This document shows positions 55,042 to 63,304 of a stretch of DNA of 64,000 bases, in pieces (position 1 is the first letter of the stretch; every line of letters starts with the position of its first letter). The DNA lies in the NCBI GenBank assembly GCA_963977105.1, contig CAXBNI010000002.1, positions 1-64,000 on the forward strand, given 5' to 3'. The DNA comes from UBA2705 sp963977105. Its GTDB lineage: Bacteria > Pseudomonadota > Alphaproteobacteria > Micavibrionales > Micavibrionaceae. The notes beneath the pieces were generated by a model. That model saw only the letters and a program-made list of their open reading frames with translations. It made no database searches and was not told the origin of the DNA. The translations under genes were made by a program, and so were the position numbers.

Positions 55042-56316
55042 ATGAAACTCTATATCCCAGAAACAATAAAAACATATGGCTTAATCGCCGTGATTATTAT
55101 TTGCTCTTTTTGGTTTGCAACGCGCTTTATTGAACCCACTCCGCCCAAAGAATTTACCATCGCAGCAGGCGCAGTGGATGGTGATTATTACCGTTATGCC
55201 AAGCTCTATCAAAAAAAACTCGCGGCGCAGGGCATGACACTGCATATTTTACAAACCGCAGGCTCATTTGAAAACGTCAGGCTATTAGAAGAAGGCCAAG
55301 CTGATCTTGCTTTCATCCAAAGCGGCCTAGCAAGTGAGGAAAATGCGCAATCTATTGAAGCTCTGAGTGGCTTATATTTTGAACCTATCTGGGTTTTCAT
55401 GCGCAATGACGTGTCTAGTGGCAAAGACTTACAGAGGCTCAAAAACGCAAAAATTGCAATTGGCGCAGCGGGCAGCGGTACCAATGAAACAGCACGACAG
55501 CTTTTAGAATTAAACAACATGATGGAAAGCACCACCTTGTTTGAGCTCTCTGGTCAAGCTGCCGTAGATGACCTGAAAGCTGGCAATGTTCAAGCCGCTA
55601 TATTTGTCGCCAAGCCCAGCGCCGTCATCATTCAAAATTTAATGCATGATACAACGCTGCATTTACTCTCGTTCAGCCGTGCAAATGGTTATACAAGTAC
55701 CTACCCGTTCTTATCAAAAGTGACGCTTAGTGAAGGCGTGATTGATATGGCTGAGAACATTCCTGCGCACGATGTAACCTTACTTAGCCCCATCGCGCAG
55801 CTTACCGCCCATAAGGACTTTCATAGTGCGCTGAAAACATTACTGGTCAGCACCAGCATGTCCATCCATAAAGATGCGACATTACTATCAGCCAAAGGCC
55901 GCTTCCCGACGCTCGATTTTATTGATATGCCCGTTGCAAGCGAAGCGAAACGCTATTTTAAATATGGCCCGAACTTCTTGCAGCGCTTCTTACCGTTCTG
56001 GCTTGCCGATATGATTAGCCGTATGGTTGTTATGCTTATCCCTCTACTCGGCGTCATGTTGCCGTTAATCAAAATGGCTTCGCCAACCTATCGCTGGCGC
56101 ACACGCTCTAAAATCTACAAATGGTACAAAAGCCTAAAAAGAATGGAAGACACTGCGATTACTGGTGATACAGATATTAGCGAAGCTCTGTCCGCACTGT
56201 CCAAAATTGACAATGAAGTCAAAAAGACCATTGTCCCATTATCATACGCTGACGAGCTGTATAATCTGCGCCTCCACATTCAAATGATTAAAGATCATTT
56301 AGAGCGCCTGAAATAA
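55042..56316 (+). CDS. TAXI-type solute-binding protein with C-terminal membrane segment
   Basis: This 424-residue protein starts at ATG 55042; a TTG two codons earlier is less likely. An N-terminal membrane helix (about 12-28) is followed by a TAXI-family binding fold: 'FTIAAGAVDGDYYRYAKLYQ', 'LEEGQADLAFIQSGLA', 'KIAIGAAGSGTNETARQLLE', 'DLKAGNVQAAIF'. After the domain a second membrane segment (about 325-345, MLIPLLGVMLPLIKM) leads into a cytoplasmic helical tail. Normal TAXI proteins are free periplasmic receptors for TRAP transporters; this one is anchored at both ends with no TRAP permease nearby, so a sensing or other role is possible. Its stop shares a base with the next gene's ATG. Confidence 0.83.
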   Translation: MKLYIPETIKTYGLIAVIIICSFWFATRFIEPTPPKEFTIAAGAVDGDYYRYAKLYQKKLAAQGMTLHILQTAGSFENVRLLEEGQADLAFIQSGLASEENAQSIEALSGLYFEPIWVFMRNDVSSGKDLQRLKNAKIAIGAAGSGTNETARQLLELNNMMESTTLFELSGQAAVDDLKAGNVQAAIFVAKPSAVIIQNLMHDTTLHLLSFSRANGYTSTYPFLSKVTLSEGVIDMAENIPAHDVTLLSPIAQLTAHKDFHSALKTLLVSTSMSIHKDATLLSAKGRFPTLDFIDMPVASEAKRYFKYGPNFLQRFLPFWLADMISRMVVMLIPLLGVMLPLIKMASPTYRWRTRSKIYKWYKSLKRMEDTAITGDTDISEALSALSKIDNEVKKTIVPLSYADELYNLRLHIQMIKDHLERLK

Positions 56317-56894
56317 TGGCCTTAAAGCACAGCACCTATCATGACGAAAACGTCGTCGGCCTTAACATGGAAAATGCAAGTCTCACGCATAGAGAGTTTT
56401 CAGGCTGCGTGTTTCAGGACTGCGATTTTACAGGCGCAAACTTCGCCGACACGCGCTTTATTGACTGTTTTTTTCAACGTTGCAACTTATCAAACATCAA
56501 TGTTGAAAACGCGAACATGCAGGATGTGACCTTTGAGGAGAGCAAGTTAGCTGGGATTATTTTTTCGGCGCTAAATACTTTTTTGATCGACGTAGCATTT
56601 GAAAACTGCAAGATAATCGCCTGTGACTTTACAGACCTTAATCTGAGGAACACAAAATTTACAGCCTGCACAGTTCATGAAACGGACTTCGTCAATACTA
56701 GCCTTGCCGGTGCAAGCTTCGCCAAAGCAGACCTCCAAGGCACGAATTTCAGAAATGTGAATTTAGAAAATTGTAACTTCGCCGCCGCAACGCGTTACTA
56801 TATTGACCCGACGCAAAACAGAATGAAACGCGCAAAATTCTCAGTGCCTGAAGTACTCAGCCTCTTATCTGTGTTTCAAATTGAGATTGATTAG
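56316..56894 (+). CDS. Pentapeptide-repeat protein
   Basis: This 192-residue protein is made largely of A(D/N)Lxx/xxFxx-type five-residue repeats (FSGCVFQDCDFTGANFADTR, later 'SLAGASFAKADLQGTNFRNV'), forming a right-handed beta-helix from about 15 to 155. Repeats are Cys- and Phe-rich. Its ATG overlaps the stop of the TAXI-like gene by one base (TAATG), so the two are translated together and probably work together. Function unknown; some family members bind gyrase, but nothing here shows that. Confidence 0.88.
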   Translation: MALKHSTYHDENVVGLNMENASLTHREFSGCVFQDCDFTGANFADTRFIDCFFQRCNLSNINVENANMQDVTFEESKLAGIIFSALNTFLIDVAFENCKIIACDFTDLNLRNTKFTACTVHETDFVNTSLAGASFAKADLQGTNFRNVNLENCNFAAATRYYIDPTQNRMKRAKFSVPEVLSLLSVFQIEID

Positions 56895-56902
56895 GCGCAG
56901 GG

Positions 56903-57190
56903 CTATGTAATCAGGCATTTTTGCAAGGCATCTCTGTTACGCAGCTTCTTTTGTGCTCCGCCATCTTCTTGCAAATAGACTTCACCGGATTCATTGATCG
57001 TGATCGTACAGCCATTAGGCAGCACCACCGCATGATCATTAAAGCCTTCTTTAATTGTCGTCACTTTACCTTCAGTTTTTGCCTTAGCCGGATTGTGGCG
57101 GCGTATACCGCCGATACCACCTTCGCCGCCCCACATGACATCATGGCAAAGCTGCGTTTCAATGCGGTGATTATAATCTAAGATCTGCAT
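56903..57190 (-). CDS. Small paralogue array, gene 4
   Basis: This is the fourth (last) gene of a four-gene tandem family; 95 residues. It opens with MQILDYN and Cys15-His16, has a Gly-rich variable middle, and ends with the shared domain: 'GFNDHAVVLPNGCTITI', 'GEVYLQEDGG' and 'KKLRNRDALQ'. Ribosome site AAGGA. The gap to the preceding gene is 13 nt. It converges on the pentapeptide gene with 8 bp between stops. No function is recognised. Confidence 0.82.
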   Translation of the reverse strand: MQILDYNHRIETQLCHDVMWGGEGGIGGIRRHNPAKAKTEGKVTTIKEGFNDHAVVLPNGCTITINESGEVYLQEDGGAQKKLRNRDALQKCLIT

Positions 57191-57203
57191 AGCTATAGCG
57201 TCC

Positions 57204-57509
57204 TTATTTTACTAATAATTTTTGTAGGCTGTCTTTATTGCGGATTTTTTTGGCCTGACCGCCATCTTCACGCATATAAACTTCACCGCTTTCCTTGACT
57301 TCGATGACGCAGCCATTGGGCAATTTCAAGCTATGGGTGTTGAAGCCATCTTTACATGTCGTTTCATTGCCTGATGTTTGCACCTTGCTCTGTGGCGGTG
57401 ATGAACGGCCGCGTGTACCACCAGAGTAATGGGTACAAACCCCATCATCAATCATAATTTCATGACAATGTCGCGCTGTTATGTTTTGGTTATAATCTAA
57501 TATCTTCAT
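57204..57509 (-). CDS. Small paralogue array, gene 3
   Basis: This 101-residue member opens with MKILDYN and has 'RHCHE' at about 13-17. The variable middle holds extra cysteines and a Ser/Gly/Pro-rich part. The shared C-terminal domain reads 'GFNTHSLKLPNGCVIEV', 'GEVYMREDGG' and 'KKIRNKDSLQKLLVK'. The ribosome site AGGGA lies in the 13-nt spacer after gene 2. No signal peptide or membrane segment is seen. Confidence 0.83.
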   Translation of the reverse strand: MKILDYNQNITARHCHEIMIDDGVCTHYSGGTRGRSSPPQSKVQTSGNETTCKDGFNTHSLKLPNGCVIEVKESGEVYMREDGGQAKKIRNKDSLQKLLVK

Positions 57510-57522
57510 TCTTAATTCCCTG

Positions 57523-57786
57523 CTAATTCACTAAATGCTGTTGAATCTTGTCCGCGTTACGCAGTTTTTTAAACGGAGCATCTTTTTCTGCTATATGCAC
57601 TTCACCATTTTCATTCATGCGCACTGTGCAGCCGTTTGGCAAGGTTACAGCATATGTATTAAACCCGTCTCTCAATGACGTTTGCGCATCCTGCTTCTTC
57701 CCTACGCACGCCCCATCACAACGCTGCCGGCGACGCTTCTGACAATGCATCGTTTCTACAAAAGTATTATAATCTAAAATATGCAT
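57523..57786 (-). CDS. Small paralogue array, gene 2
   Basis: This is the shortest member, 87 residues. It opens with MHILDYN and has 'MHCQ' at about 13-16, then a strongly basic Arg/Lys/Cys middle (RRRQRCDGACVGKK). The shared domain is 'GFNTYAVTLPNGCTVRM', 'GEVHIAEKDA' and 'KKLRNADKIQQHLV'. The ribosome site AAGG lies within the 13-nt spacer after gene 1. Confidence 0.83.
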   Translation of the reverse strand: MHILDYNTFVETMHCQKRRRQRCDGACVGKKQDAQTSLRDGFNTYAVTLPNGCTVRMNENGEVHIAEKDAPFKKLRNADKIQQHLVN

Positions 57787-57799
57787 AATCGACCTTGCC

Positions 57800-58168
57800 C
57801 TATTTCACCAATAAACACTGTACGCTGTCTTTATTGCGTAACTTTTTAGGCGCGGCGTTAGCTTCTTGCAAAAAGACCTCACCGTTTTCCTGCACATTTA
57901 TAACGCAGCCATTAGGCAGCTCTATACTATGCGTATTAAAGCCTGCTTTTAAGCTTGTCTTCTCCGCGCCGCTTTGCACGAGTTTCTTCTTAGCTTCGAC
58001 CTGTTGTATACGAGCTTTCACATTGTCCACATTGCCAGCGCAGCCTACGCGTTCACCATGCCCTGCGCCCAAAGCGCTTGAAATATTGATTCTATCCTGT
58101 TCATAATCACCAGGCATCATCTGCACCATCGCCGTGTTTATTTTCTCGTTATAATCGAGTATATGCAT
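57800..58168 (-). CDS. Small paralogue array, gene 1
   Basis: This is the first and longest member, 122 residues. It opens with MHILDYN but lacks the Cys at about 15. The variable middle is longer and includes a helical 'VDNVKARIQQVEAKKKLVQ' stretch. The shared domain is 'GFNTHSIELPNGCVINV', 'GEVFLQEANA' and 'KKLRNKDSVQCLLVK'. AAGGGG precedes the ATG, and a consensus-like promoter lies upstream. Function unknown. Confidence 0.83.
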   Translation of the reverse strand: MHILDYNEKINTAMVQMMPGDYEQDRINISSALGAGHGERVGCAGNVDNVKARIQQVEAKKKLVQSGAEKTSLKAGFNTHSIELPNGCVINVQENGEVFLQEANAAPKKLRNKDSVQCLLVK

Positions 58169-58202
58169 GGCTCGTCCCCTTATTATTTATTTTCCGTATT
58201 AA

Positions 58203-58231
58203 TGATTAAAGCACGGCGTGCATTATGTCAA
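58203..58231 (-). promoter_or_regulatory. Promoter of the small paralogue array with internal palindrome
   Basis: On the minus strand a perfect -35 TTGACA (58231-58226), a 17-nt spacer and TAATCA (58208-58203) precede the array start by about 35 bp. The spacer contains an 11-bp perfect palindrome, GCACGGCGTGC (58211-58221), well placed for a repressor or a spacer-binding activator. Confidence 0.7.
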
Positions 58232-58289
58232 TAAATTTGTTGTTTTCTTGACCAATCAAACCGTCACAACCACAGATAAGAGTTTTTAC

Positions 58290-58318
58290 TTGAAATTATA
58301 TCGTGCGCTATGTATACA
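58290..58318 (+). promoter_or_regulatory. Promoter of ndk
   Basis: TTGAAA (58290-58295), a 17-nt spacer and TATACA (58313-58318) lie 42 bp before the ndk ATG. This is a good sigma-70-type promoter, divergent from the array promoter. Confidence 0.68.
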
Positions 58319-58360
58319 TCGCGCATAACATATTCACCCAATTAATGAGAGTGCACAATC

Positions 58361-58783
58361 ATGACTTTAGAAAGAACGTTTTCAATCATCAAGCCTGACG
58401 CAACAAAGCGTAACCTTACAGGTGCAATTAACAAAGTATTCGAAGATAGCGGTCTTCGCATTGTGGCACAGCGCCGCATTAAAATGTCAGAAGCACAAGC
58501 GCAAAAATTCTATGGCGAACACGCTGAGCGTCCATTTTTTGGTGAATTAGTTGAATTCATGACATCTGAGCCTGTTGTTGTTCAAGTCCTTGAAGGCGAC
58601 GACGCAGTATCTAAGCACCGCGACGTTATGGGCGCAACGAACCCAGAAGACGCAGCAGACGGCACAGTACGTAAGCTTTTCGCACTTTCAATCGGTGAAA
58701 ACTCTGTCCACGGTTCAGATTCACTTGAAAGCGCAAACCTAGAAATCGCACAGTTCTTCGCAGCTGATGAGATTGTTGGCTAA
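58361..58783 (+). CDS. ndk: Nucleoside diphosphate kinase
   Basis: This enzyme balances nucleoside triphosphate pools by moving the gamma phosphate through a phosphohistidine. At 140 residues it has the usual length. The active His is His117 (ENSVHGSDS), with the early 'ERTFSIIKPDA' and 'MGATNPEDA' signatures. It has its own promoter and terminator and so is a single-gene unit. Confidence 0.97.
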   Translation: MTLERTFSIIKPDATKRNLTGAINKVFEDSGLRIVAQRRIKMSEAQAQKFYGEHAERPFFGELVEFMTSEPVVVQVLEGDDAVSKHRDVMGATNPEDAADGTVRKLFALSIGENSVHGSDSLESANLEIAQFFAADEIVG

Positions 58784-58804
58784 TTTATAGCCGTTAAAGA
58801 TACG

Positions 58805-58841
58805 AAAAACCTGCATCAGCTTTACACCATGCAGGTTTTTT
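58805..58841 (+). terminator. Intrinsic terminator after ndk
   Basis: A perfect 12-bp stem, AAAAACCTGCAT/ATGCAGGTTTTT (58805-58816 and 58829-58840), has a 12-nt loop. The A and T runs make it usable in both directions, so it may also end the convergent gene at 58849. Confidence 0.85.
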
Positions 58842-58848
58842 ATTGTTT

Positions 58849-59412
58849 TTATTTCAGCTCAATACCCTGCTTATCATAAACTTGCTTAATACCAAGCAAG
58901 CTCTTTTTTAGCTCTGCATTGTTCATATTATCTCTAAAATACACTAAGCTTACCACCTCACCTGCGCCATCCTGAGCAAAACAAGAATCCAATCGAGACT
59001 TCACGGCGTCACCAGATGATTCATAAATATCAACAAACTTCTGCGCTGTGCGTGATAAGTAATTAATATGCGGGTATAGGAATGAATTTACAGCGCGTTC
59101 ACCGTCCACGTCTTCACCATATTCATTGCGCCACTCAGGCCCAAAATCCTTTGCAATAACTTTCGCAAGATCATAAAAGCTCTGAATGTCATGCCGGCCC
59201 TCTAAAGCATTAGCTAAAGGAACGATCTCAGGCTGCAACGTTAAGGTCATACGTGTAAAACGAGACGTATATTCTCTATTCTCATTTAGTGCGCCCTCAA
59301 AACTTTGCTTGTCATCTGCATTCATTATCGTATGTGCAAATGTGTTACAAAGCTTTTGGCAATGAAACTTTGCGTAGCGCGCATAAGCACGAAATGTTGT
59401 TTTTAAAGACAT
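58849..59412 (-). CDS. Hypothetical helical protein, 187 residues
   Basis: The frame is open further upstream, but I start at ATG 59412 because GGAGGG lies just before it and a longer form would overlap the methyltransferase gene. The protein opens MSLKTTFRAYARYAKF and is mostly helical and charged, with no signal peptide, membrane segment or known motif. The gap to the methyltransferase gene upstream is 71 bp. Confidence 0.7.
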   Translation of the reverse strand: MSLKTTFRAYARYAKFHCQKLCNTFAHTIMNADDKQSFEGALNENREYTSRFTRMTLTLQPEIVPLANALEGRHDIQSFYDLAKVIAKDFGPEWRNEYGEDVDGERAVNSFLYPHINYLSRTAQKFVDIYESSGDAVKSRLDSCFAQDGAGEVVSLVYFRDNMNNAELKKSLLGIKQVYDKQGIELK

Positions 59413-59483
59413 TGAACCCTCCATAAGCTTGAAGAGACAATAACAGAGCGTGAGAGTTATGTCAAATAATATGGGGTGAGGGC

Positions 59484-60236
59484 TTACTTCGCCTTCTGCA
59501 AAACCCAAATATTCTCGCAAGGAAAATGCTGCGCCCAATCAAGCGGTGCGAAATCAAAGCTGCTCATCGCATCTTCAGGCGGTTGCAATTCAATTAAATC
59601 AATGATGCTAAACCCTGCATCACGGAAAAGCCGTACCCACTCGCCATAGCTATACTGAAAATAGACAAGCTTATCTTCAACGAAGCGGTTAAGGTCAAAA
59701 TAGCTTTTGCACAGCGCCTTGCCGACGCTCGCCGCCTTGTCATCATAACAAATTTCATGCAAAGGGGATTGAATGTTAAAGACAAACAGGCCGTTTTTCT
59801 TTAACACGCGGTGGACTTCGGATAGCGTCGGCGCAGTGGGCGCATAGGTCATTGCGCCGTGATCACAAAACACCATATCAAAGCTGCGTTTTTTCGCGGG
59901 GATTTTATCTGCGCTCGCATGGAGCAACGGGAAATCATGCCCCGCCTCAGCCATTAAACGCTCTGCATGTTCTAACTGCTTTTCAGAATTATCCAGTGCA
60001 GTAGGGTAACCGCCCATTTCAGCAATCGCAATGCTTAATTGAGCCGCACCGCTGCCAAGTTCTAACACCTGCTGACCGCGCACATCGCCTAATGCGCCAA
60101 TATCGCGCTCTGGCAAAGACCATACGCCCCAGACAAAATCCTTGCGATTAAGCTGCTGCGCATGTTTTCCCTGATATTCATCAGAAAAATTGTCCCAGAA
60201 TTTACGATTTGTTGCCGCGTCTTTAGATAATTTCAT
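59484..60236 (-). CDS. Class I SAM-dependent methyltransferase
   Basis: This 250-residue enzyme has the Rossmann-type SAM site: motif I 'QVLELGSGAAQLSIAIAE' (about 56-73), an acidic loop after strand 2 (ALDNSEKQ), 'SFDMVFCDHGAMTY' as motif II/III and 'VHRVLKKNGLFVFNIQSP' after it. The N-terminal 'FWDNFSDEYQGKHAQQLN' resembles small-molecule methyltransferases of the UbiE/Methyltransf_11 type. The substrate is unknown. It starts 30 bp after lpdA ends and is probably cotranscribed with it. Confidence 0.85.
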   Translation of the reverse strand: MKLSKDAATNRKFWDNFSDEYQGKHAQQLNRKDFVWGVWSLPERDIGALGDVRGQQVLELGSGAAQLSIAIAEMGGYPTALDNSEKQLEHAERLMAEAGHDFPLLHASADKIPAKKRSFDMVFCDHGAMTYAPTAPTLSEVHRVLKKNGLFVFNIQSPLHEICYDDKAASVGKALCKSYFDLNRFVEDKLVYFQYSYGEWVRLFRDAGFSIIDLIELQPPEDAMSSFDFAPLDWAQHFPCENIWVLQKAK

Positions 60237-60266
60237 CTCTCGTTACGCGGCAACTCAGCCGCGCCC

Positions 60267-61661
60267 CTATATGTGTAATGGACGGCCATCAACGGCAAGC
60301 GCCGCTTCTTTAACCGCTTCTTCCAATGTTGGGTGTGCGTGACATGTCCGTGCAATGTCTTCGGCTGATCCGCCAAATTCCATTGCGATAACAATTTCAG
60401 ATATTAATGTCCCTGCTTCTGGGCCAATAATATGTGCGCCAAGCACGCGGTCAGTATCTTTATGTGCCAATATTTTAACAAAGCCATCTGTGCAGTTCAT
60501 CGCGCGCGCGCGGCCATTTGCCATGAACGGGAATTTACCTGCTTTATATGGAATGCCCTCTTCCTTAAGCTGCTCTTCGGTTTTACCCACGGCTGCGATT
60601 TCAGGGTGTGTATAGACAACGCCAGGGATTAAGTTGTAATCAATATGCGGCTTTTGCCCATCAAGCATTTCAGCCAAGATAACGCCTTCATCTTCTGCTT
60701 TATGCGCAAGCATTGGCCCTGCGATTACATCGCCAATCGCATAAATGCCTTTAACGCTGCTTTGGAAATGGCCATCAACTTCAATGCGGCCGCGATCATC
60801 GGTTTTTACGCCGACGCTATCAAGGCCGAGGCTCTCTGTATAAGCTTTACGGCCAACACTCATTAAGACGATATCAGCTTTGACTTGTTCGGCTTTACCG
60901 CCTGCGGCTGGTTCAATAGAAAGCGTCACGCCATCTTTGCCTTTTTTGGCTTCTGTCACCTTGCTTGAAAGACGGAATGTCATGCCTTGCTTTTTGAACA
61001 GCTTCAATGCTTCTTTGCGCACTTCGTTGTCCATGCCCGGTAAAATACCATCCAAAAACTCAACAACTTCAACTTCCGCGCCAAGACGGCGCCATACGGC
61101 GCCCAGCTCTAGGCCGATTACGCCGCCGCCAATAACAACCATTTTCTTTGGCACTTTATCTAGTTCAAGTGCGCCTGTTGAAGACACGATTTGTTTTTCA
61201 TCAATTTCAATGCCCGGCAGGCTAATCACATCAGAACCTGTCGCAATAACAATATGTTTTGCCTTATACGCTTCGCCGCCAACGTCGACGCTATTCGCCG
61301 CAGTGATTTTACCTGCGCCTTTTAGCCATGTGACTTTGTTCTTTTTAAACAAAAATTCGATGCCTTTAGTATTGTCGCTAACGACATTATCTTTAAAGTT
61401 CATCATCTTTTGTAGGTTCAGCTTGACGTTGCCCGTAGTGATGCCCATTTCTTCATATTCATGCTTTGTTGCTTCAAGCTTTTCAGAAGCCGCGAGTAGC
61501 GCTTTAGAAGGAATACAGCCAATATTAAGACATGTGCCGCCCAATGTATCGCGTTTTTCAACGCATGCGACCTTCATACCTAATTGTGCTGCGCGAATTG
61601 CGCAAACATAGCCACCTGGGCCTGATCCTATGATGATGACATCAAACTCTTTATCAGCCAT
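60267..61661 (-). CDS. lpdA: Dihydrolipoyl dehydrogenase
   Basis: This E3 flavoenzyme reoxidises dihydrolipoamide in pyruvate, oxoglutarate and related complexes. Its 464 residues have the FAD site 'VIIIGSGPGGYVCAIRAAQ', the redox pair Cys44/Cys49 (GGTCLNIGCIPSKALL), the NAD site 'MVVIGGGVIGLELGAVW', 'GIYAIGDV' and the C-terminal His443/Glu448 catalytic pair (HAHPTLEEA). AAGGA precedes the ATG. It is not next to E1/E2 genes here, so which complex it serves is open, but the sequence type fits the oxoglutarate/pyruvate enzymes. Confidence 0.96.
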   Translation of the reverse strand: MADKEFDVIIIGSGPGGYVCAIRAAQLGMKVACVEKRDTLGGTCLNIGCIPSKALLAASEKLEATKHEYEEMGITTGNVKLNLQKMMNFKDNVVSDNTKGIEFLFKKNKVTWLKGAGKITAANSVDVGGEAYKAKHIVIATGSDVISLPGIEIDEKQIVSSTGALELDKVPKKMVVIGGGVIGLELGAVWRRLGAEVEVVEFLDGILPGMDNEVRKEALKLFKKQGMTFRLSSKVTEAKKGKDGVTLSIEPAAGGKAEQVKADIVLMSVGRKAYTESLGLDSVGVKTDDRGRIEVDGHFQSSVKGIYAIGDVIAGPMLAHKAEDEGVILAEMLDGQKPHIDYNLIPGVVYTHPEIAAVGKTEEQLKEEGIPYKAGKFPFMANGRARAMNCTDGFVKILAHKDTDRVLGAHIIGPEAGTLISEIVIAMEFGGSAEDIARTCHAHPTLEEAVKEAALAVDGRPLHI

Positions 61662-61854
61662 TTTTTATCCTTCTGATTCTGTTGCATTAAAATTTCTATA
61701 ATATATGTAGCGCCTTTGCAGGGTGAAGACGAGTTTTATTTAAAAAATGCCCCCCTATTTCCAAGAGGCTTTCATTTACTATGAAAATAAACATATTGAC
61801 GTAATTGCATATATTTGCTTATATGCATCATCTCAAATAAGAACAGGGGACGGC

Positions 61855-63105
61855 ATGAGCAAGGTCATACAGACACTAACGGCAATAGCTGGGAATAAAT
61901 CTGGTTCTCCTTTACTGGACGCCTTTGAGCGCGAGAATTTAATCGCCTACCCCATCGACCCAACAATTGAGCCTGAAATAAAAATGCTGTGGTCAACACG
62001 CATTAAAACAACAAAAAATCAGCTCAAGAAAATTTTCAACTGTTATTCAAACGCGACGACACATGACAAGTCACAAGACCACTTCGTCTACATACCGCTT
62101 ACGATTGAAGCCAATAATTACGATTTAACCAGCTTTGCGGTTGATACTTTCAAACGCAACCCAAAAACAGGCGGCCCCATCCCAACGATGGAGCTCACCA
62201 AGACTGGCTACCAGGCACGCCTGCGTATGGCAATTTCATTAGCATCCCGCGAACAGCAGCTTTTGGAGCAAATCAAAAATTACAACAGCCCAGACCAACT
62301 CTCGAAACATCCGATACAAAAACTCAGCCCCGCCACCTGCTTTGGCCCGCCAGAATTTAGTATCAAAACATTATGGTCTGATGATGATTCTGTATTCAGG
62401 AATGAGTATGAAGCCAAGGTTGGCTATGCGCCCGATGTACTCGGTATTTATTTAACGCAGATGAAAAAAGACCTACCAGAAGAGCTTTATAAGCAGCTTA
62501 AAGACATCCGTAAGGATAAAGAGGTCTCTCTGGGGGTTACTGCCGTCTGCATGACACGCCGCTTAGCGTATTTTATTGCCCATTACGTGCATGAACATGA
62601 TGCTTATGTGCTTTATGAATGCACATTAGACAGAAACAAATTTTGTTCACCCAACAACACCTATATACGCGGACAGGATTTAGAACAAGAATTTGAAGCT
62701 ATTTGCGTATTACCATCACGCATTGATGCACATTTATCGCCAGAACAACAAACAGAGGTGCTGGCTAAGTCTTTAGAAAACTTTGAAAGCCATGTCACTG
62801 AAAACATTCAAGGCTTAAAGCGCAGCCCCGGCAGCAAAATGGAGCGTGCGACAAGCGCAGTTGAGCAATATTACAAACGCAACCGTAGCCGTTTGCCTGA
62901 GTATTTCAAAAATGCTGCTGAGCGTAAGGACGTGGCACAGTTTGATGGTAAATACGCCATCATGGAGCAAGTCTCGCCGCACGAAGCCATGGCTTATATC
63001 GGCAGTGGTTACGAAAAACTCGCGAAGCTATTTGTTGAAGATCACGACGACAAAGAACAATTTGTTGATAAGAATCTTTTTTCTTCTCAAGCAAAGCCTA
63101 AATAA
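61855..63105 (+). CDS. Hypothetical protein, tandem paralogue pair member 1
   Basis: I use ATG 61855 (416 residues, MSKVIQTLTAIAG) because AGGGGAC lies just upstream; the frame extends 36 codons further without a ribosome site. There is no signal peptide or known fold. A central motif, 'LKDIRKDKEVSLGVTAVCMTRRLAYFIAHYVHEHDAY', is shared with the next gene up to the window edge. The C-terminal third is acidic and helical. The paired layout suggests a duplicated family. Confidence 0.75.
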   Translation: MSKVIQTLTAIAGNKSGSPLLDAFERENLIAYPIDPTIEPEIKMLWSTRIKTTKNQLKKIFNCYSNATTHDKSQDHFVYIPLTIEANNYDLTSFAVDTFKRNPKTGGPIPTMELTKTGYQARLRMAISLASREQQLLEQIKNYNSPDQLSKHPIQKLSPATCFGPPEFSIKTLWSDDDSVFRNEYEAKVGYAPDVLGIYLTQMKKDLPEELYKQLKDIRKDKEVSLGVTAVCMTRRLAYFIAHYVHEHDAYVLYECTLDRNKFCSPNNTYIRGQDLEQEFEAICVLPSRIDAHLSPEQQTEVLAKSLENFESHVTENIQGLKRSPGSKMERATSAVEQYYKRNRSRLPEYFKNAAERKDVAQFDGKYAIMEQVSPHEAMAYIGSGYEKLAKLFVEDHDDKEQFVDKNLFSSQAKPK

Positions 63106-63304
63106 CACAAAAAAACCTGTTATTTTTGGAGGGCATATGAAAAACAGGGGTCTTGTAAGCTATTGAACTAACACTAAAGGCAAAAAAAAGCAGCTCGAGT
63201 TTAGTTTTCATAATATAATTCTTGACTTGGCAATAGAATCTGTATATCAATAGTTAGTAATATATTTCGTCGGCACCACAATTTAAATATTTGGTAGGGA
63301 AAAT

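Noticed and set aside
59413..59538. Upstream extension of the 187-residue gene into the methyltransferase gene
   Set aside because: The extension has no ribosome site and overlaps another gene, while ATG 59412 has GGAGGG.
60880..61611. Plus-strand 243-codon frame opposite lpdA
   Set aside because: It is antisense to a gene with complete catalytic motifs.
63106..63304. Nine-codon frame at 63137 with strong GGAGGG ribosome site
   Set aside because: The site is striking, but MKNRGLVSY is too short to claim, and nothing follows in frame; possibly a leader peptide for the next gene.
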